64,000 nt of DNA. Source: Desulforhopalus singaporensis (GTDB lineage Bacteria; Desulfobacterota; Desulfobulbia; Desulfobulbales; Desulfocapsaceae). The translations under genes were made by a program, and so were the position numbers. The stretch is taken from NCBI RefSeq assembly GCF_900104445.1, contig NZ_FNJI01000009.1, forward strand, positions 1 to 64,000, given 5' to 3'. Positions within the stretch are counted from its first letter, which is position 1; every line of letters begins with the position of its first letter. This document shows, one piece after another, positions 1-8,457 of this stretch. Below the pieces are notes generated by a model. It saw nothing but the letters and a program-made list of their open reading frames with translations, was not told the origin of the DNA and did not search any database.

Positions 1-225
1 CAAATTTGGACAGCCCTTATCGCCTTGCTTTTACTGAAGTACCTCCATCATCTGTCGAAATTCGGGTGGTCAATGTCAAACCTGGCAACCATGTTGCGCC
101 TGAATCTCTTCACTTATAGGGACCTGGTTTATTGGCTACATGATCCTTTCGGCCATCCACCAGATATTCCAGGGGTGCAACTTCGACTGCCAGGATTTGG
201 ACAGCCGACAAGGATAGCAAAATGA
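1..225 (+). pseudogene. IS4-family (DUF4372 type) transposase, C-terminal fragment
   Basis: The reading frame is open from base 1 and ends at 225. It gives the typical tail of IS4-family DDE transposases of the DUF4372 group: QIWTALIALLLLKYL, then SNLATMLRLNLFTYRDL and a DPF motif. Only about the last 74 residues are in the window, so the catalytic domain lies to the left or is lost. The element marks the accessory character of the left edge. I see no clear terminal inverted repeat after the stop. Family assignment rests on recognising this conserved tail; whether the full copy outside the window is intact is unknown. Confidence 0.75.
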
Positions 226-453
226 AAAAGAGCAACCTGGTTTTGAAAATGCGGGTTTTGCACTCTGTGATCCCCGTAAAATCAACGAACAGTTTTCAAC
301 TCTGTCCTGTTTTGGACAGCAATGGAACGAATTATTAAGAAGTACGTTGATTACCCGACAGATATTGAACGCTAATGAACCGAAATTCAACAGCTTGGTG
401 ATCAAGGTTCTTGGATCTATGTCTGGTAATCAAGTTTCGTCTTAATAACAAGA
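226..453. other. Non-coding stretch after the IS4-type fragment
   Basis: I find no convincing gene here. The decamer TTTGGACAGC occurs at about 311-320 and also at about 5-14 and 195-204, inside the transposase tail. It could be part of an insertion-sequence end, but this is not shown. The base composition is close to that of the neighbouring AT-rich gene. Confidence 0.4.
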
Positions 454-1074
454 TCAAAGACCTGCATTTATAAGATCTTGTCTCAATTGCTCACTTTCCG
501 CTTTCGCAATGGTTAACCAATCTTTATCACCTTGCATTTGATCAGTAATTGTTTTTACAGCTTCTTGTATATCACCATTGAGATTTATTTTTGTTGTATC
601 AACACCATACGGAGTTGGTCCCACTCCATCTTGCCAATCTGCAAGCGAAATGTATCCTAGCTTTAGGGCGTTTTTCATCTGCTCATCTTCTTCTAGTTTT
701 AGTGCTACCAACAAAGCCGCCTTTATCGTCGCCTTGGGGTAGGGTAACTGACTAGAATCTGCTATACAACTTGGATTTGGTATTTCTTGTTCCATGCAAT
801 AACCGTATGCTTTGACAATCTCTTGAATTTCCCCTAGAGATGGAACTAAGGAGTCTGTATTTTCGCTCTCTTCTGCCTCTGCTTCACAATACTTTTCAGT
901 AATCTCTATCTTTCCTATAGGCTTTTCGTTAACCACCCAACCGCAATCATTGCAATAGTATTCTTTATGGTACTCATCGTATGTAAAACTAAGCTCTCCA
1001 CATTTAATACAGCCCTCTTCATACCGCTTCGAAGGAGGAGGCTTTCTACCAAACAATTTGTTTAGAATACCCAT
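454..1074 (-). CDS. Zinc-ribbon hypothetical protein
   Basis: 206 residues, not recognised. The N-terminus carries two CxxC pairs (C22, C25 and C41, C44; motifs CIKCG and CNDCG) spaced like a treble-clef or zinc-ribbon fold, after a basic stretch around residues 7-17. The rest is acidic and probably helical, with no membrane segment. The start has a good AAGGG ribosome site. The gene is clearly more AT-rich than the conjugation genes beside it and lies between two insertion-sequence remnants, which suggests separately acquired cargo. The zinc ribbon is seen; any function, such as nucleic-acid or protein binding, is inference. Confidence 0.7.
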   Translation of the reverse strand: MGILNKLFGRKPPPSKRYEEGCIKCGELSFTYDEYHKEYYCNDCGWVVNEKPIGKIEITEKYCEAEAEESENTDSLVPSLGEIQEIVKAYGYCMEQEIPNPSCIADSSQLPYPKATIKAALLVALKLEEDEQMKNALKLGYISLADWQDGVGPTPYGVDTTKINLNGDIQEAVKTITDQMQGDKDWLTIAKAESEQLRQDLINAGL

Positions 1075-1273
1075 GGCTACCCTTCTTAAAAATAATTCGA
1101 ACTCAATGGAAAGAGAAGAAAATCAACTGCTCTAACTGCCTTATATATTTAATAATACCATCAGTAAAGTGGTTATTCAAGTTTTCAGCCAGGTTATCCA
1201 TGCTTGCCATGGTCTCCCTTGAACTCACCGAGCCTGTAAGCCCGTATTGATCCGAACGTTAATCAGTAGATAC

Positions 1274-1483
1274 GTAAGCGTTTCTCCAAGCACACCAATA
1301 AAGACACACTTTCTAAGCCTGCTGCTGTAGCAATCAGACAGAACTTACGTTAGGGGCTCCCTCCAAGATCTCCGGAGTCAGATTACTGGGCATCAGTTTT
1401 CTGTAATCATCCACAGCTGCAGCAAATGGAAGTTGTTCAAAGAGGTAGCGGAGATACTTGTACGGTTCCAGCCTGTTGGCCTT
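1274..1483 (-). pseudogene. IS66-family transposase (TnpC), C-terminal remnant with one end
   Basis: On the minus strand, 1483 to 1334 reads KANRLEPYKYLRYLFEQLPF followed by AAAVDDYRKLMP and a short tail to a stop at 1334. This is the usual C-terminus of IS66 TnpC (EPYxYLRYLFxxLP). About 60 bases beyond the stop, at 1274, lies GTAAGCG facing inward, which agrees with the GTAAGCG start of IS66 terminal repeats. The upstream part of the transposase is gone; the reading breaks off at about 1484. The stretch 1075-1590 holds no other gene I can support. Confidence 0.7.
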
Positions 1484-1539
1484 GAGTTATAGTCGAGTCT
1501 GATGTTCGAAGAATCATTCTCAAGCACTGACTATAACTC
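1484..1539. repeat. 11-bp perfect inverted repeat at the IS66 break point
   Basis: GAGTTATAGTC at 1484-1494 is matched exactly by its reverse complement at 1529-1539, with a 34-base spacer. It starts immediately where similarity to the IS66 transposase stops, so it may be the end of another inserted unit or a rearrangement scar. No T-run follows, so it is not a terminator. Confidence 0.5.
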
Positions 1540-1590
1540 CATTGAGGTAAGTTGAAAAAAGTGGAACCAAAGTAATGTGAACAGAATCAT

Positions 1591-2808
1591 TTACGAATCA
1601 TAGTCGTCTGCAAAAAAATCTTCCAGATGTCCTGATATTTTGTTGATGGTGTTCTTCCTTTTCTTTCGGGTCGGTAAGTAACTTTTTCTTGAGACGCCGG
1701 AGCGTATCCTGGTCGGTTTGTACCTTTTTTCAGGTTTATAGGTTCCACGCGAGAGCTCAAATTCCCCAAGCTTTTTTTTAAGCTGCGCGATCCGTAGGCC
1801 GGTGGTTGAGAAGGGGACTCTTACCTTACTGCCCAGGTCCTGAAGAACATAACCTGCACCTCTAGGCTTTATTTCCATTCCCAGAGCGGCGAGGTCACGG
1901 TGGAAGTCTTCCCAGGTGGTGGCAATAGCAGCAGCTTGCTTGACACTTTCCAGGTTTTGCCTGATATAGGACTCAAAGGATTTCATACCGCTCTTTGCCT
2001 GAAAATCTGAAGCTTTCGAATTTTTCGGTATCCTCCTGAAATATTCTATAATCGCATGGTCGCCGCTGGTTTTTACAAAGGTTCCCCGCCGGTTTTCCAG
2101 TTTTTTCCTGGAGAAGTCTTTTCCCAGGCTGCTCATCCTGACATGAAAACCGGCGCTTTGCTTGTGGCCGATAGCGCCGATCACAAGACCGTTGCCTCGC
2201 TTCTGAATGACAAGCCCATGTCCTGCCAGCTGCCTGTGGAGCTCATCCCATGAACTACCGGATTGCAGTGCTTCAGTTATATAGGACTTTTTCTGTTCCA
2301 GGTAATCGGTAAACTGTTGCTCTACACCTGGATCAGCAGTCAGCCCATATTTTTTTTCCAGCTCACGGCAGAGTTTGTCCCGTTTGTGGTAATCGTAGAA
2401 GGGATCGTGCCTGGTAAACTTCTCCTTATCGATCATGTTGTAGGCGACATGCATATGGGGATTATCAGTGTTTATATGCACCCCGCAAAGTCGCTGATGG
2501 TTCTCGAATCCCAAGGCGTTTGCGAACTCTTTCTCTATTTGGTGGAAATCGTCCCCGGAGAGCTTTTGCATATCCTCCGGATGAAAAGAAATGATCAGGT
2601 GATAGGTCTTTTCTTTTTGACTCCTGGTGTTGAGTTTCTGGGTGGTCTTGATTTCATCGATCGCTAGATGGTAATCCTGCCCGGCATAACATCCTGCGGT
2701 CCAGGTCTGAAGGCATTTTTCCCCTTTGTGGGAGGCATCGGCAATATAGAGAGCCAACCGCCTGTAGTTGTCATTTTTCGGTTTGCAGTGGATTCTTTTT
2801 GAGATCAA
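1591..2808 (-). CDS. traI: MOB-P relaxase, TraI type
   Basis: 405 residues. The relaxase nicks oriT and carries the transferred strand into the recipient. The N-terminal domain shows the three-histidine metal site of MOB-P relaxases in VHINTDNPHMHVAYN (H111, H118, H120). Y15 or Y21 in NDNYRRLALYI is the likely nicking tyrosine. Two related C-terminal repeats follow, at about 175-240 and 280-350, each with a W-x-x-[LF]-H-x-x-L core and a KRG or PRG turn. It is shorter than RP4 TraI (about 730 residues) and lacks a large C-terminal part. The start is TTG: a stop lies not far upstream, no ATG intervenes, and GGAG sits 8 bases before it. It is the last gene of the conjugation operon, next to traJ as in RP4. 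Confidence 0.9.
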   Translation of the reverse strand: MISKRIHCKPKNDNYRRLALYIADASHKGEKCLQTWTAGCYAGQDYHLAIDEIKTTQKLNTRSQKEKTYHLIISFHPEDMQKLSGDDFHQIEKEFANALGFENHQRLCGVHINTDNPHMHVAYNMIDKEKFTRHDPFYDYHKRDKLCRELEKKYGLTADPGVEQQFTDYLEQKKSYITEALQSGSSWDELHRQLAGHGLVIQKRGNGLVIGAIGHKQSAGFHVRMSSLGKDFSRKKLENRRGTFVKTSGDHAIIEYFRRIPKNSKASDFQAKSGMKSFESYIRQNLESVKQAAAIATTWEDFHRDLAALGMEIKPRGAGYVLQDLGSKVRVPFSTTGLRIAQLKKKLGEFELSRGTYKPEKRYKPTRIRSGVSRKSYLPTRKKRKNTINKISGHLEDFFADDYDS

Positions 2809-2866
2809 ATGGTGAGCTCCCTGGCGTCTGCTCTATCCGTTACTCGCAGTTTATAGACTTTCATAT

Positions 2867-3121
2867 CTACTCCCTTGATATTATTCCATGTCTGACCGAG
2901 ATTTTATTCCACCATTTTCTTGGAATTTTTGGGATCTCCCCCTGTTCCTCGGCAAATTTCAGACATTCCAGTATGGTCCTCATTCCCAGGGAGAATTCAT
3001 GGTGGTCATCCCGTAAAGAGAATATCAATCTTTCATCACAATTTTCACACCAGGCATCCTGCCCCGGCTCTTTTAGATTGTTTAGATTTGCCCTGTTTTT
3101 CAGTATACGTTCATGGCTCAT
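2867..3121 (-). CDS. Small hypothetical protein between traJ and traI
   Basis: 84 residues, not recognised. It is charged, has a CENC motif (CxxC) around residues 25-28 that could bind metal, and shows no membrane segment. ATG is preceded by GAGG at a usable distance. It lies in the operon between the oriT-binding protein and the relaxase. The same DNA contains a sequence resembling an IncP nick site (3055-3061, plus strand), so the interval may serve as oriT whether or not the protein is made. Confidence 0.55.
   Translation of the reverse strand: MSHERILKNRANLNNLKEPGQDAWCENCDERLIFSLRDDHHEFSLGMRTILECLKFAEEQGEIPKIPRKWWNKISVRHGIISRE
3049..3070 (+). other. oriT: Candidate oriT nick site
   Basis: CATCCTG at 3055-3061 followed by CCCCGGCT fits the nick consensus of MOB-P relaxases (YATCCTG, cut, Y). 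It resembles the RP4 nic sequence TATCCTG/CCCGGCT closely, with one extra C. It lies between traJ and traI. In RP4 the site is upstream of traJ, so the position differs. Two copies of TTTAGATT follow. I did not find a long flanking inverted repeat of the kind bound by TraJ, which lowers confidence. Confidence 0.4.
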
Positions 3122-3154
3122 GGTTGTTTTCCTCGCGGTTGTATTGAATTGATT

Positions 3155-3496
3155 TCAGATAGCTTCCCTGATCTTCTGTATGATCGGACGGAGCTCGTCC
3201 TGCCGGTCCTCGATTTCAAAAAGTACTTTTCGTATCTTTTCCGGATCGACAATTGTCCTGTCCTGGGAGAGATAGAGTTTAAAAAGTCCGCCAAGGCGGC
3301 CGAGATCCGCGTTGACTTTTAAAGCAGCCAGAAACGCGGTCTGGTCGATTCTTGAGTCTACGCGGCTGCCGGATAAAACCCTGCGCACGTATTCCGATAT
3401 CGACAGACCCGTTTGTTCGGCAAGCTGTTTGATTCGGTCATGCTCATCCTGGGTGATGTATGCCTTCAGGCATATTTCTCTTTTCGGCTTGTTCAT
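3155..3496 (-). CDS. traJ: Relaxosome oriT-binding protein, TraJ/MobC-like
   Basis: 113 residues from the ATG at 3496. The N-terminus (KREICLKAYITQDEHDRIKQ, then GLSISEYVRRVL) is a ribbon-helix-helix DNA-binding domain as in RP4 TraJ and MobC proteins. The C-terminal half is helical with EIEDRQDELRPII, likely for oligomer or relaxase contact. It should bind oriT and guide the relaxase. The start lies just past the traF stop codon (3499-3501). An in-frame TTG at 3511 is possible but less likely. Confidence 0.82.
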   Translation of the reverse strand: MNKPKREICLKAYITQDEHDRIKQLAEQTGLSISEYVRRVLSGSRVDSRIDQTAFLAALKVNADLGRLGGLFKLYLSQDRTIVDPEKIRKVLFEIEDRQDELRPIIQKIREAI

Positions 3497-3498
3497 AG

Positions 3499-3942
3499 TC
3501 ACCAGGTCCAAAGAGGTTTGATGGTCGTGATGACAAGACTTGTCGGTATCGGGCCGATATAACGGCTGTCCAGGCTGTGTATCGTTTTTCCCTCTACGAT
3601 CAAGTGTTCTCGGGGCACAACTCCTCTTATTGGAGTGTAAGGAGGAATCAGCTGGCCCCTTGAGTCTTTTTCAGCAGCTGGAGGGAGATGGTACTTCTCA
3701 CCACCAATGAAGGTTACTTTCTTGAGAAGCGGGGTACCCGGCTCTGTGTATCTCGATACAAATTCAGCCTTGGATGCTGGTGGATAAAATGCGACCAGGA
3801 CGCCAGGTTCGATTGGCTGGTTGGTCCTTAAATAAAGTCCATAGGGCAAGCTGGCGGTGGTGTTTATATAGCAATACTGTGCCATGAAAGAGCATAGACC
3901 GAGTACCACAAAACTAAAGACGATGGATTTTACAAGTCTCAT
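3499..3942 (-). CDS. traF: Conjugative transfer signal peptidase TraF
   Basis: 147 residues, family S26. One N-terminal membrane segment (about residues 5-23) is followed by NTTASLPYGLYL, which contains the nucleophilic serine. LLKKV near residue 75 carries the general-base lysine, and SLDSRYIGPIP is the usual C-terminal box. In RP4, TraF matures and cyclises the TrbC pilin; trbC is present upstream in the same operon at 17498, so the same role is expected. It lies between traG and traJ as in RP4. Confidence 0.9.
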   Translation of the reverse strand: MRLVKSIVFSFVVLGLCSFMAQYCYINTTASLPYGLYLRTNQPIEPGVLVAFYPPASKAEFVSRYTEPGTPLLKKVTFIGGEKYHLPPAAEKDSRGQLIPPYTPIRGVVPREHLIVEGKTIHSLDSRYIGPIPTSLVITTIKPLWTW

Positions 3943-3954
3943 CTGTATTCTCCG

Positions 3955-5772
3955 CTAGATACCTGCTGAAATCCTTGACCGCTCCGACAGGACCGGATCG
4001 AGAAAATAGAGCATCTGCCGCCCGTAGATCGCCGGGAATCCGGCAACGAATATGAGCATATCGCCCGGTTCGAGTATCTTCTCCCCGGAAGAGTCCTTGA
4101 CCGGCCCTTTAAGGCGCATGCATTCGTCAGGTGTGAGCAGGGGCCTTGCCACCTCGGAAATTGAGACGGAGGCGCTGCCCATATGGCCGAATCGCTTGCC
4201 GGAAATGGATGTTTTCTTATCTACAACGGTGGTCTTGCCGGTCATGTCGGAAAGCAGCTTTGCCGTTTCGATCTTGTTCGGGGCGTAGGCTATCCGCACA
4301 TGACAGTTTGAGGTGATGGACTCATCCCTGGTATAGGCTTCCTGCAGCTGGGTGAGGTCCTGGACGATGATATACGCCTTGATCCCGTAGCCTGCCATAA
4401 AGGCGAGTGCCCGCTGCATAATCTCAAGCCTGCCAAGGCTTGTAAACTCATCGAGCATAAGAAGCAGGCGGTGTTTGTAGTTGGCAATGGAACTGCCGTC
4501 CTTAAACTCCATCGTCGCCGTGAGCTTACGCAGGGCCAGGTTGAAAAATATCCGGAGCAACGGGCGCAGCCGGTCGAGATCTGCGGGACTCACCACCAAG
4601 TACAGGTCGATTGGCTTTTCAGAGTTCATGATATCGTCAATCCTGAAATCAGACGTTTTGGTGTTCCTTGCAACGGTCGGGTCGCGGTAGAGTGAGAGGT
4701 TGGTTACAGCCGTTGAAATAACCCCTGACAGTTCGCGGTCGGCTTTAATCGCGCACTCTCCTGCGTAGCTGTGGATTGCCCGTTCTATGTTGGCCGCAAG
4801 ATCCGTTTCCATTAAGGGATACCGGGCCTGCAGCAGCTCGGCGTGGGGCGTGTCCGTCATATGATAAAAGAGGCCCTTGATATCATCGGCGTACTCATCC
4901 CTGGTGATCTCATCCACCACGTCGGCAAGACTTGCGTCATCCTTTACCACAAGGACGTGGAGTATGAGACCCGTCAGAAAAGCATATCCTGCCTGGGAAA
5001 AATAGTCTTTCAACCCCTTGCCGTCCGGATCGCAGATCATTGAGGCGATATTCTGTACATCGGAGATGGCGTAACTGGTGCCAAGACGTACTTCTGCAAG
5101 AGGGTTGAACCTGGCCGATCCGTCAGGGCTTGCCGGATCGAACCTGAAGACGGTGTGATGTAATTTCTTCCTGCGGTACCCCGATGACAGGGCGTAGTTC
5201 TCTCCCTTGATATCGAGTACGATGGTGGAGCCCTCCCAGGCAAGCAGGGTAGGGATGACAAGGCCAACCCCCTTGCCTGACCTGGTGGGGGCAAATGCCA
5301 GGACGTGTTCCGGCCCGTTGTGCAGAAGATATTGAATCCTGTTTTTTTCGGCAAAACCTCCGACATATACGCCTGTGGTATTGGTAAGCCCCATTGGACC
5401 AAGATCTTTCTTTTTGGCCCATGTTGCTGTTCCGTGGAGGTTCCGGTTGCCCTTGGGGCGTCTTGTAAGGATCACCATAAAGATTATCGACAACGGCACC
5501 ATGAATACGGCCATGCCAAGTTCCGTTGCCTCTGTAAGGCCTGGATGACTGGCTATGATGCTGTCAAGATTCCACAGGATGATACTCCAGGGGAAATAGC
5601 AGTGAGCGACAACAGGTGACCCTATTGCCGGATGAAAACCCACTTCCATTGCAAAGAACTGCGTCGCGAAGGTCATTGCCGCAACCGCCCAGAGCGCAAT
5701 TGTTATCGGCAGCCACCATCGTATTTTTCTTTCCCGGTTCCCCGACCTGAGACCGTAGTTTTGTTTTTTCAT
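3955..5772 (-). CDS. traG: Type IV coupling protein TraG/VirD4
   Basis: 605 residues. Two N-terminal membrane helices (about 19-42 and 86-101) anchor a cytoplasmic ATPase that brings the relaxase-DNA complex to the secretion channel. Walker A is APTRSGKGVG at 161-170 and Walker B is LLLMLDEFTSLG at 436-447. Length is normal for the family. Its ATG overlaps the TGA of the upstream primase gene (ATGA), showing translational coupling. Confidence 0.95.
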   Translation of the reverse strand: MKKQNYGLRSGNRERKIRWWLPITIALWAVAAMTFATQFFAMEVGFHPAIGSPVVAHCYFPWSIILWNLDSIIASHPGLTEATELGMAVFMVPLSIIFMVILTRRPKGNRNLHGTATWAKKKDLGPMGLTNTTGVYVGGFAEKNRIQYLLHNGPEHVLAFAPTRSGKGVGLVIPTLLAWEGSTIVLDIKGENYALSSGYRRKKLHHTVFRFDPASPDGSARFNPLAEVRLGTSYAISDVQNIASMICDPDGKGLKDYFSQAGYAFLTGLILHVLVVKDDASLADVVDEITRDEYADDIKGLFYHMTDTPHAELLQARYPLMETDLAANIERAIHSYAGECAIKADRELSGVISTAVTNLSLYRDPTVARNTKTSDFRIDDIMNSEKPIDLYLVVSPADLDRLRPLLRIFFNLALRKLTATMEFKDGSSIANYKHRLLLMLDEFTSLGRLEIMQRALAFMAGYGIKAYIIVQDLTQLQEAYTRDESITSNCHVRIAYAPNKIETAKLLSDMTGKTTVVDKKTSISGKRFGHMGSASVSISEVARPLLTPDECMRLKGPVKDSSGEKILEPGDMLIFVAGFPAIYGRQMLYFLDPVLSERSRISAGI

Positions 5773-8231
5773 CGTCCCATCTCCAGTCCCAGGCCGTGAT
5801 CCTGTTCTTTTGCCTTTCCAAGAAACGGAATTTTCCTTTCGAGAGCCTTTTTTACCCGAGCCCTGCCATACCTTGAATTTGCCAGGTCGTTGAAGTCGGT
5901 CAATCCCTGCTTTTTCTGCTGTTCGCTGAACTCGGGCACGATGACTTCGCCGCCAATGGCCTTGGCTACTCTTCTTGCTTTTTCAAGCCCTACATTCTTC
6001 TTTTTGGAGTGATCGTTGTCTGCGCAGATAAATATTTCCGCATCCGGCATCAGCTCCTTGATCGAGTGTGCGACGTTTTCCATGTTGCCTGCGTCAAAAC
6101 AGACCACCGCCGGAAGGTGGGCAATATCCTGGAGGGATTTCCCGGTGGCGTATCCTTCGGCCAGGAGTATGGGCTTGTTCGCGTCAAGTTTTCCAAGGAC
6201 ACAGCAGTTGCCCGATTTCCTGCCGTCTTTTAGGAGATACTTGTCGCCGTTTTCGGAGATAAACTGCAGACTCTCTATCCTGTCTGTTTTTGGATTTTTT
6301 AAGGGGATGATAAGACGGTTGCTGTTATCGACCCTGATTCCATCCTCGGGTTCTATTTTCTTTGCCAGCAGATACGGGTGATCCTTCGGGGCCGGGGCGG
6401 CGTTAACATAGATGCCAAAGGCGGTCTTTGCGGCTTTTTCGTATCTTGCCTGCAGCTCTTCCTCTCTTGAGATCTCACCTGTTTGCTTCACCGCGTCCCT
6501 GGGTAGCTCTCCCTCATACTTCACCTTTATTTTCTCTCCGGTCTTATGATTCTGCATAAAACCAGCTGGCCGACCGTCGGGGTAGATGACATAGGCTCCT
6601 GATTTTTTCCCGGCCTTATCGGTATCCACAGGGACCCGCTGCATCGTGCCGTCCATCACCAGGGTATCGACTTTAAGGCCCAGCCCGGCAGCATGGTCCC
6701 GAAACTGTTTTTCGATTTCCGCAAAATCGAGGACGGAAGAAGTTGTTTTCTCTGCCTGCAGCCATTTCTTAAAAGGCTCCGGGTCCTGATCCGGATCTAT
6801 AAACCATGCTTTCTGATGGCGGTCCCACTTCGCGCCAAGTTCTTTGGCCTGGTCTTTTTCCTCAAAGGAAACATCAAGATAGGTTCTTTCAGGATCTGGA
6901 GATGGAGCTGCGAGTGTTGTGTCGTGGTTCCTCTTAACACTCAACTCCCTTGCCCCATCACCTTCGATCCAACCCGAGCTGTACGAAAGGTCGTCTATAA
7001 CTTCACGCTCGTGCTCCCTGGTTCCGGTCAGGCCATCCTGATAGCCGATATTCCAGCTCGATTCATCCAGCTTCACTTTCTGGGCTGCAGGTTCCTCCTG
7101 AGTAGCTGTCTGCAGCCATTTTTTAAAGGGCTCCGGGTCCTGGTCCGGCTCTATAAACCATGCTTTCTGACGGCGGTCCCACCTGGCGCCAAGCTCTTTG
7201 GCCCGGTCTTTTTCCTCGAAAGGAACATTCAGGAGAATTTTTTCTGCTGATCCGGAATCTTTATCAGGGACAATATGGCCTGTGTCCTTTCCCTGAATTG
7301 GTGGTTGGGCAAGCTTTTCCTTCCATAGCATCACCTCCTTGTCCTGGCTGAGAACGAATTCGCTGATTTTCTCTCCGTCCCGGATCGCTGCCAGCAGCTC
7401 TTTCTGCCTCTGGTTTTTCGGGAGCTTTTTCAACCATCCGGCGACATAGGCTTCGTTGTTTTTTTCCGACTCAGGCGTATATCCCACGCCGATCTGGGTA
7501 CAGATCAACCATGCCGCGATCTCGGCTCTGAGCTCTTCTTTCGCGTACTCCTTTTTATCGGAGGCGGGGCCTGTCTGCCGGTCGAGCAGGTCGGGGTGTT
7601 TGGTCGCGTGGGCCAGTTCATGGAAGATGGTGGAATAGTATTCCGATTGACTTTTAAAACTCGCTTTCGCGGGGATCTCGATTGCATGTTTTGCAGGTGA
7701 ATAAAAAGCTCTTTCCCGCTGACTCTCGGTTATCGATATGTCTCTTTTGAAACTGTTGATAATATCGTCCGCTATCCAGTCGGGCTTCCATTCCGGAGTT
7801 TGCGTGAAATAGGGCCCCAGTCCTTCGATCTGGGTCCCGTTGAAAAGAGAAAATGTCTTGAAAACAGGAGCGCCAACCTCTTTCATCCGGGGCTTGCCGG
7901 TCGATTTGTCGACAAGGGTGTTGCCGTTTTCATCCTGTTCTTTTACAAGTCGTGTCGGGCTGTAGTAGAGCGCCGGAGTGGATTTTTCTCCCTTCCGGAC
8001 ATGGAGGCCGTGTTCTCTTGCCTGGTTATAGGTCATCCACCTGGGATCGTTGTATCCTTTTCTTGCCAATTCGACCAGGTTGACTCCCCGGTAATCGTTG
8101 CCTGTAACAAAACTTCTGGGAAGCTCGAACAGCTCTCCCTCTTTCCAGGGCACCTGCCAGGGTGCGGAAGAGCTTTCGATGGCCTGTATGGTATTATCAA
8201 TAAAAGTCTGAATTTTATCCTGGTATGACAT
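5769..8231 (-). CDS. traC: TraC-type primase: ArdC-like N-domain, zincin motif, two DUF5710-like repeats, Toprim
   Basis: 820 residues from the ATG at 8231, chosen because GGAGG lies 5 bases upstream; an in-frame ATG lies 12 bases earlier. The N-terminus (APWQVPWKEG, then YRGVNLVEL) is an ArdC-type ssDNA-binding domain. FHELAH near residue 205 is a metallopeptidase HExxH site, as in ArdC antirestriction proteins. Two copies of a module with FEEKDxAKELGAxWDRxQKAWFI lie at about 330-380 and 449-495. The C-terminus has a Toprim fold: AEGYATGKS near 692, ADNDHSKKK near 737 and DFNDLA near 779. It probably primes the transferred strand and may protect it from restriction in the recipient. It ends overlapping traG. 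Confidence 0.88.
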   Translation of the reverse strand: MSYQDKIQTFIDNTIQAIESSSAPWQVPWKEGELFELPRSFVTGNDYRGVNLVELARKGYNDPRWMTYNQAREHGLHVRKGEKSTPALYYSPTRLVKEQDENGNTLVDKSTGKPRMKEVGAPVFKTFSLFNGTQIEGLGPYFTQTPEWKPDWIADDIINSFKRDISITESQRERAFYSPAKHAIEIPAKASFKSQSEYYSTIFHELAHATKHPDLLDRQTGPASDKKEYAKEELRAEIAAWLICTQIGVGYTPESEKNNEAYVAGWLKKLPKNQRQKELLAAIRDGEKISEFVLSQDKEVMLWKEKLAQPPIQGKDTGHIVPDKDSGSAEKILLNVPFEEKDRAKELGARWDRRQKAWFIEPDQDPEPFKKWLQTATQEEPAAQKVKLDESSWNIGYQDGLTGTREHEREVIDDLSYSSGWIEGDGARELSVKRNHDTTLAAPSPDPERTYLDVSFEEKDQAKELGAKWDRHQKAWFIDPDQDPEPFKKWLQAEKTTSSVLDFAEIEKQFRDHAAGLGLKVDTLVMDGTMQRVPVDTDKAGKKSGAYVIYPDGRPAGFMQNHKTGEKIKVKYEGELPRDAVKQTGEISREEELQARYEKAAKTAFGIYVNAAPAPKDHPYLLAKKIEPEDGIRVDNSNRLIIPLKNPKTDRIESLQFISENGDKYLLKDGRKSGNCCVLGKLDANKPILLAEGYATGKSLQDIAHLPAVVCFDAGNMENVAHSIKELMPDAEIFICADNDHSKKKNVGLEKARRVAKAIGGEVIVPEFSEQQKKQGLTDFNDLANSRYGRARVKKALERKIPFLGKAKEQDHGLGLEMGR
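6756..6878 (-). repeat. Intragenic repeat, copy 2 of a DUF5710-like module
   Basis: This 123-base block within the primase gene is closely similar, by eye well above 80 percent, to 7110-7232. Both encode one WDR-x-QKAWFI module ending in DPEPFKKWLQ. The high DNA similarity points to a fairly recent internal duplication or to gene conversion between copies. Confidence 0.75.
7110..7232 (-). repeat. Intragenic repeat, copy 1 of a DUF5710-like module
   Basis: Partner of the block at 6756-6878. It encodes the module nearer the N-terminus of the primase. The differences between the copies are scattered single bases, and the reading frame is kept. Confidence 0.75.
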
Positions 8232-8232
8232 A

Positions 8233-8445
8233 TCAACCTCCATGCTCTTCTTCGGGGTCCATTTCCTCGGCGGAGGAGATCATGGCTCCGCTCATATAGG
8301 CGAGATACTCTGCCTCGTCGGGTTCGAGCTGTCGGTCGGTTGTTGCACTTTCGCCGAAAAGCCTTTCGTCGAGCCATACCTGGTAGTCGTCAACTGTCAT
8401 TGCTCTTTTGAACGCGTATTCTTGCATCTTTTCTTTCGTCCACAT
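8233..8445 (-). CDS. Small acidic hypothetical protein upstream of the primase
   Basis: 70 residues, not recognised. It is acidic (…MDPEEEHGG at the end), has no membrane segment and no cysteine motif. ATG is preceded by AAGGAG. Its stop lies one base before the start of the primase gene, and it follows trbI by 12 bases, so it is part of the operon and probably coupled to the primase. Confidence 0.65.
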   Translation of the reverse strand: MWTKEKMQEYAFKRAMTVDDYQVWLDERLFGESATTDRQLEPDEAEYLAYMSGAMISSAEEMDPEEEHGG

Positions 8446-8457
8446 GGTGTTTCTCCT

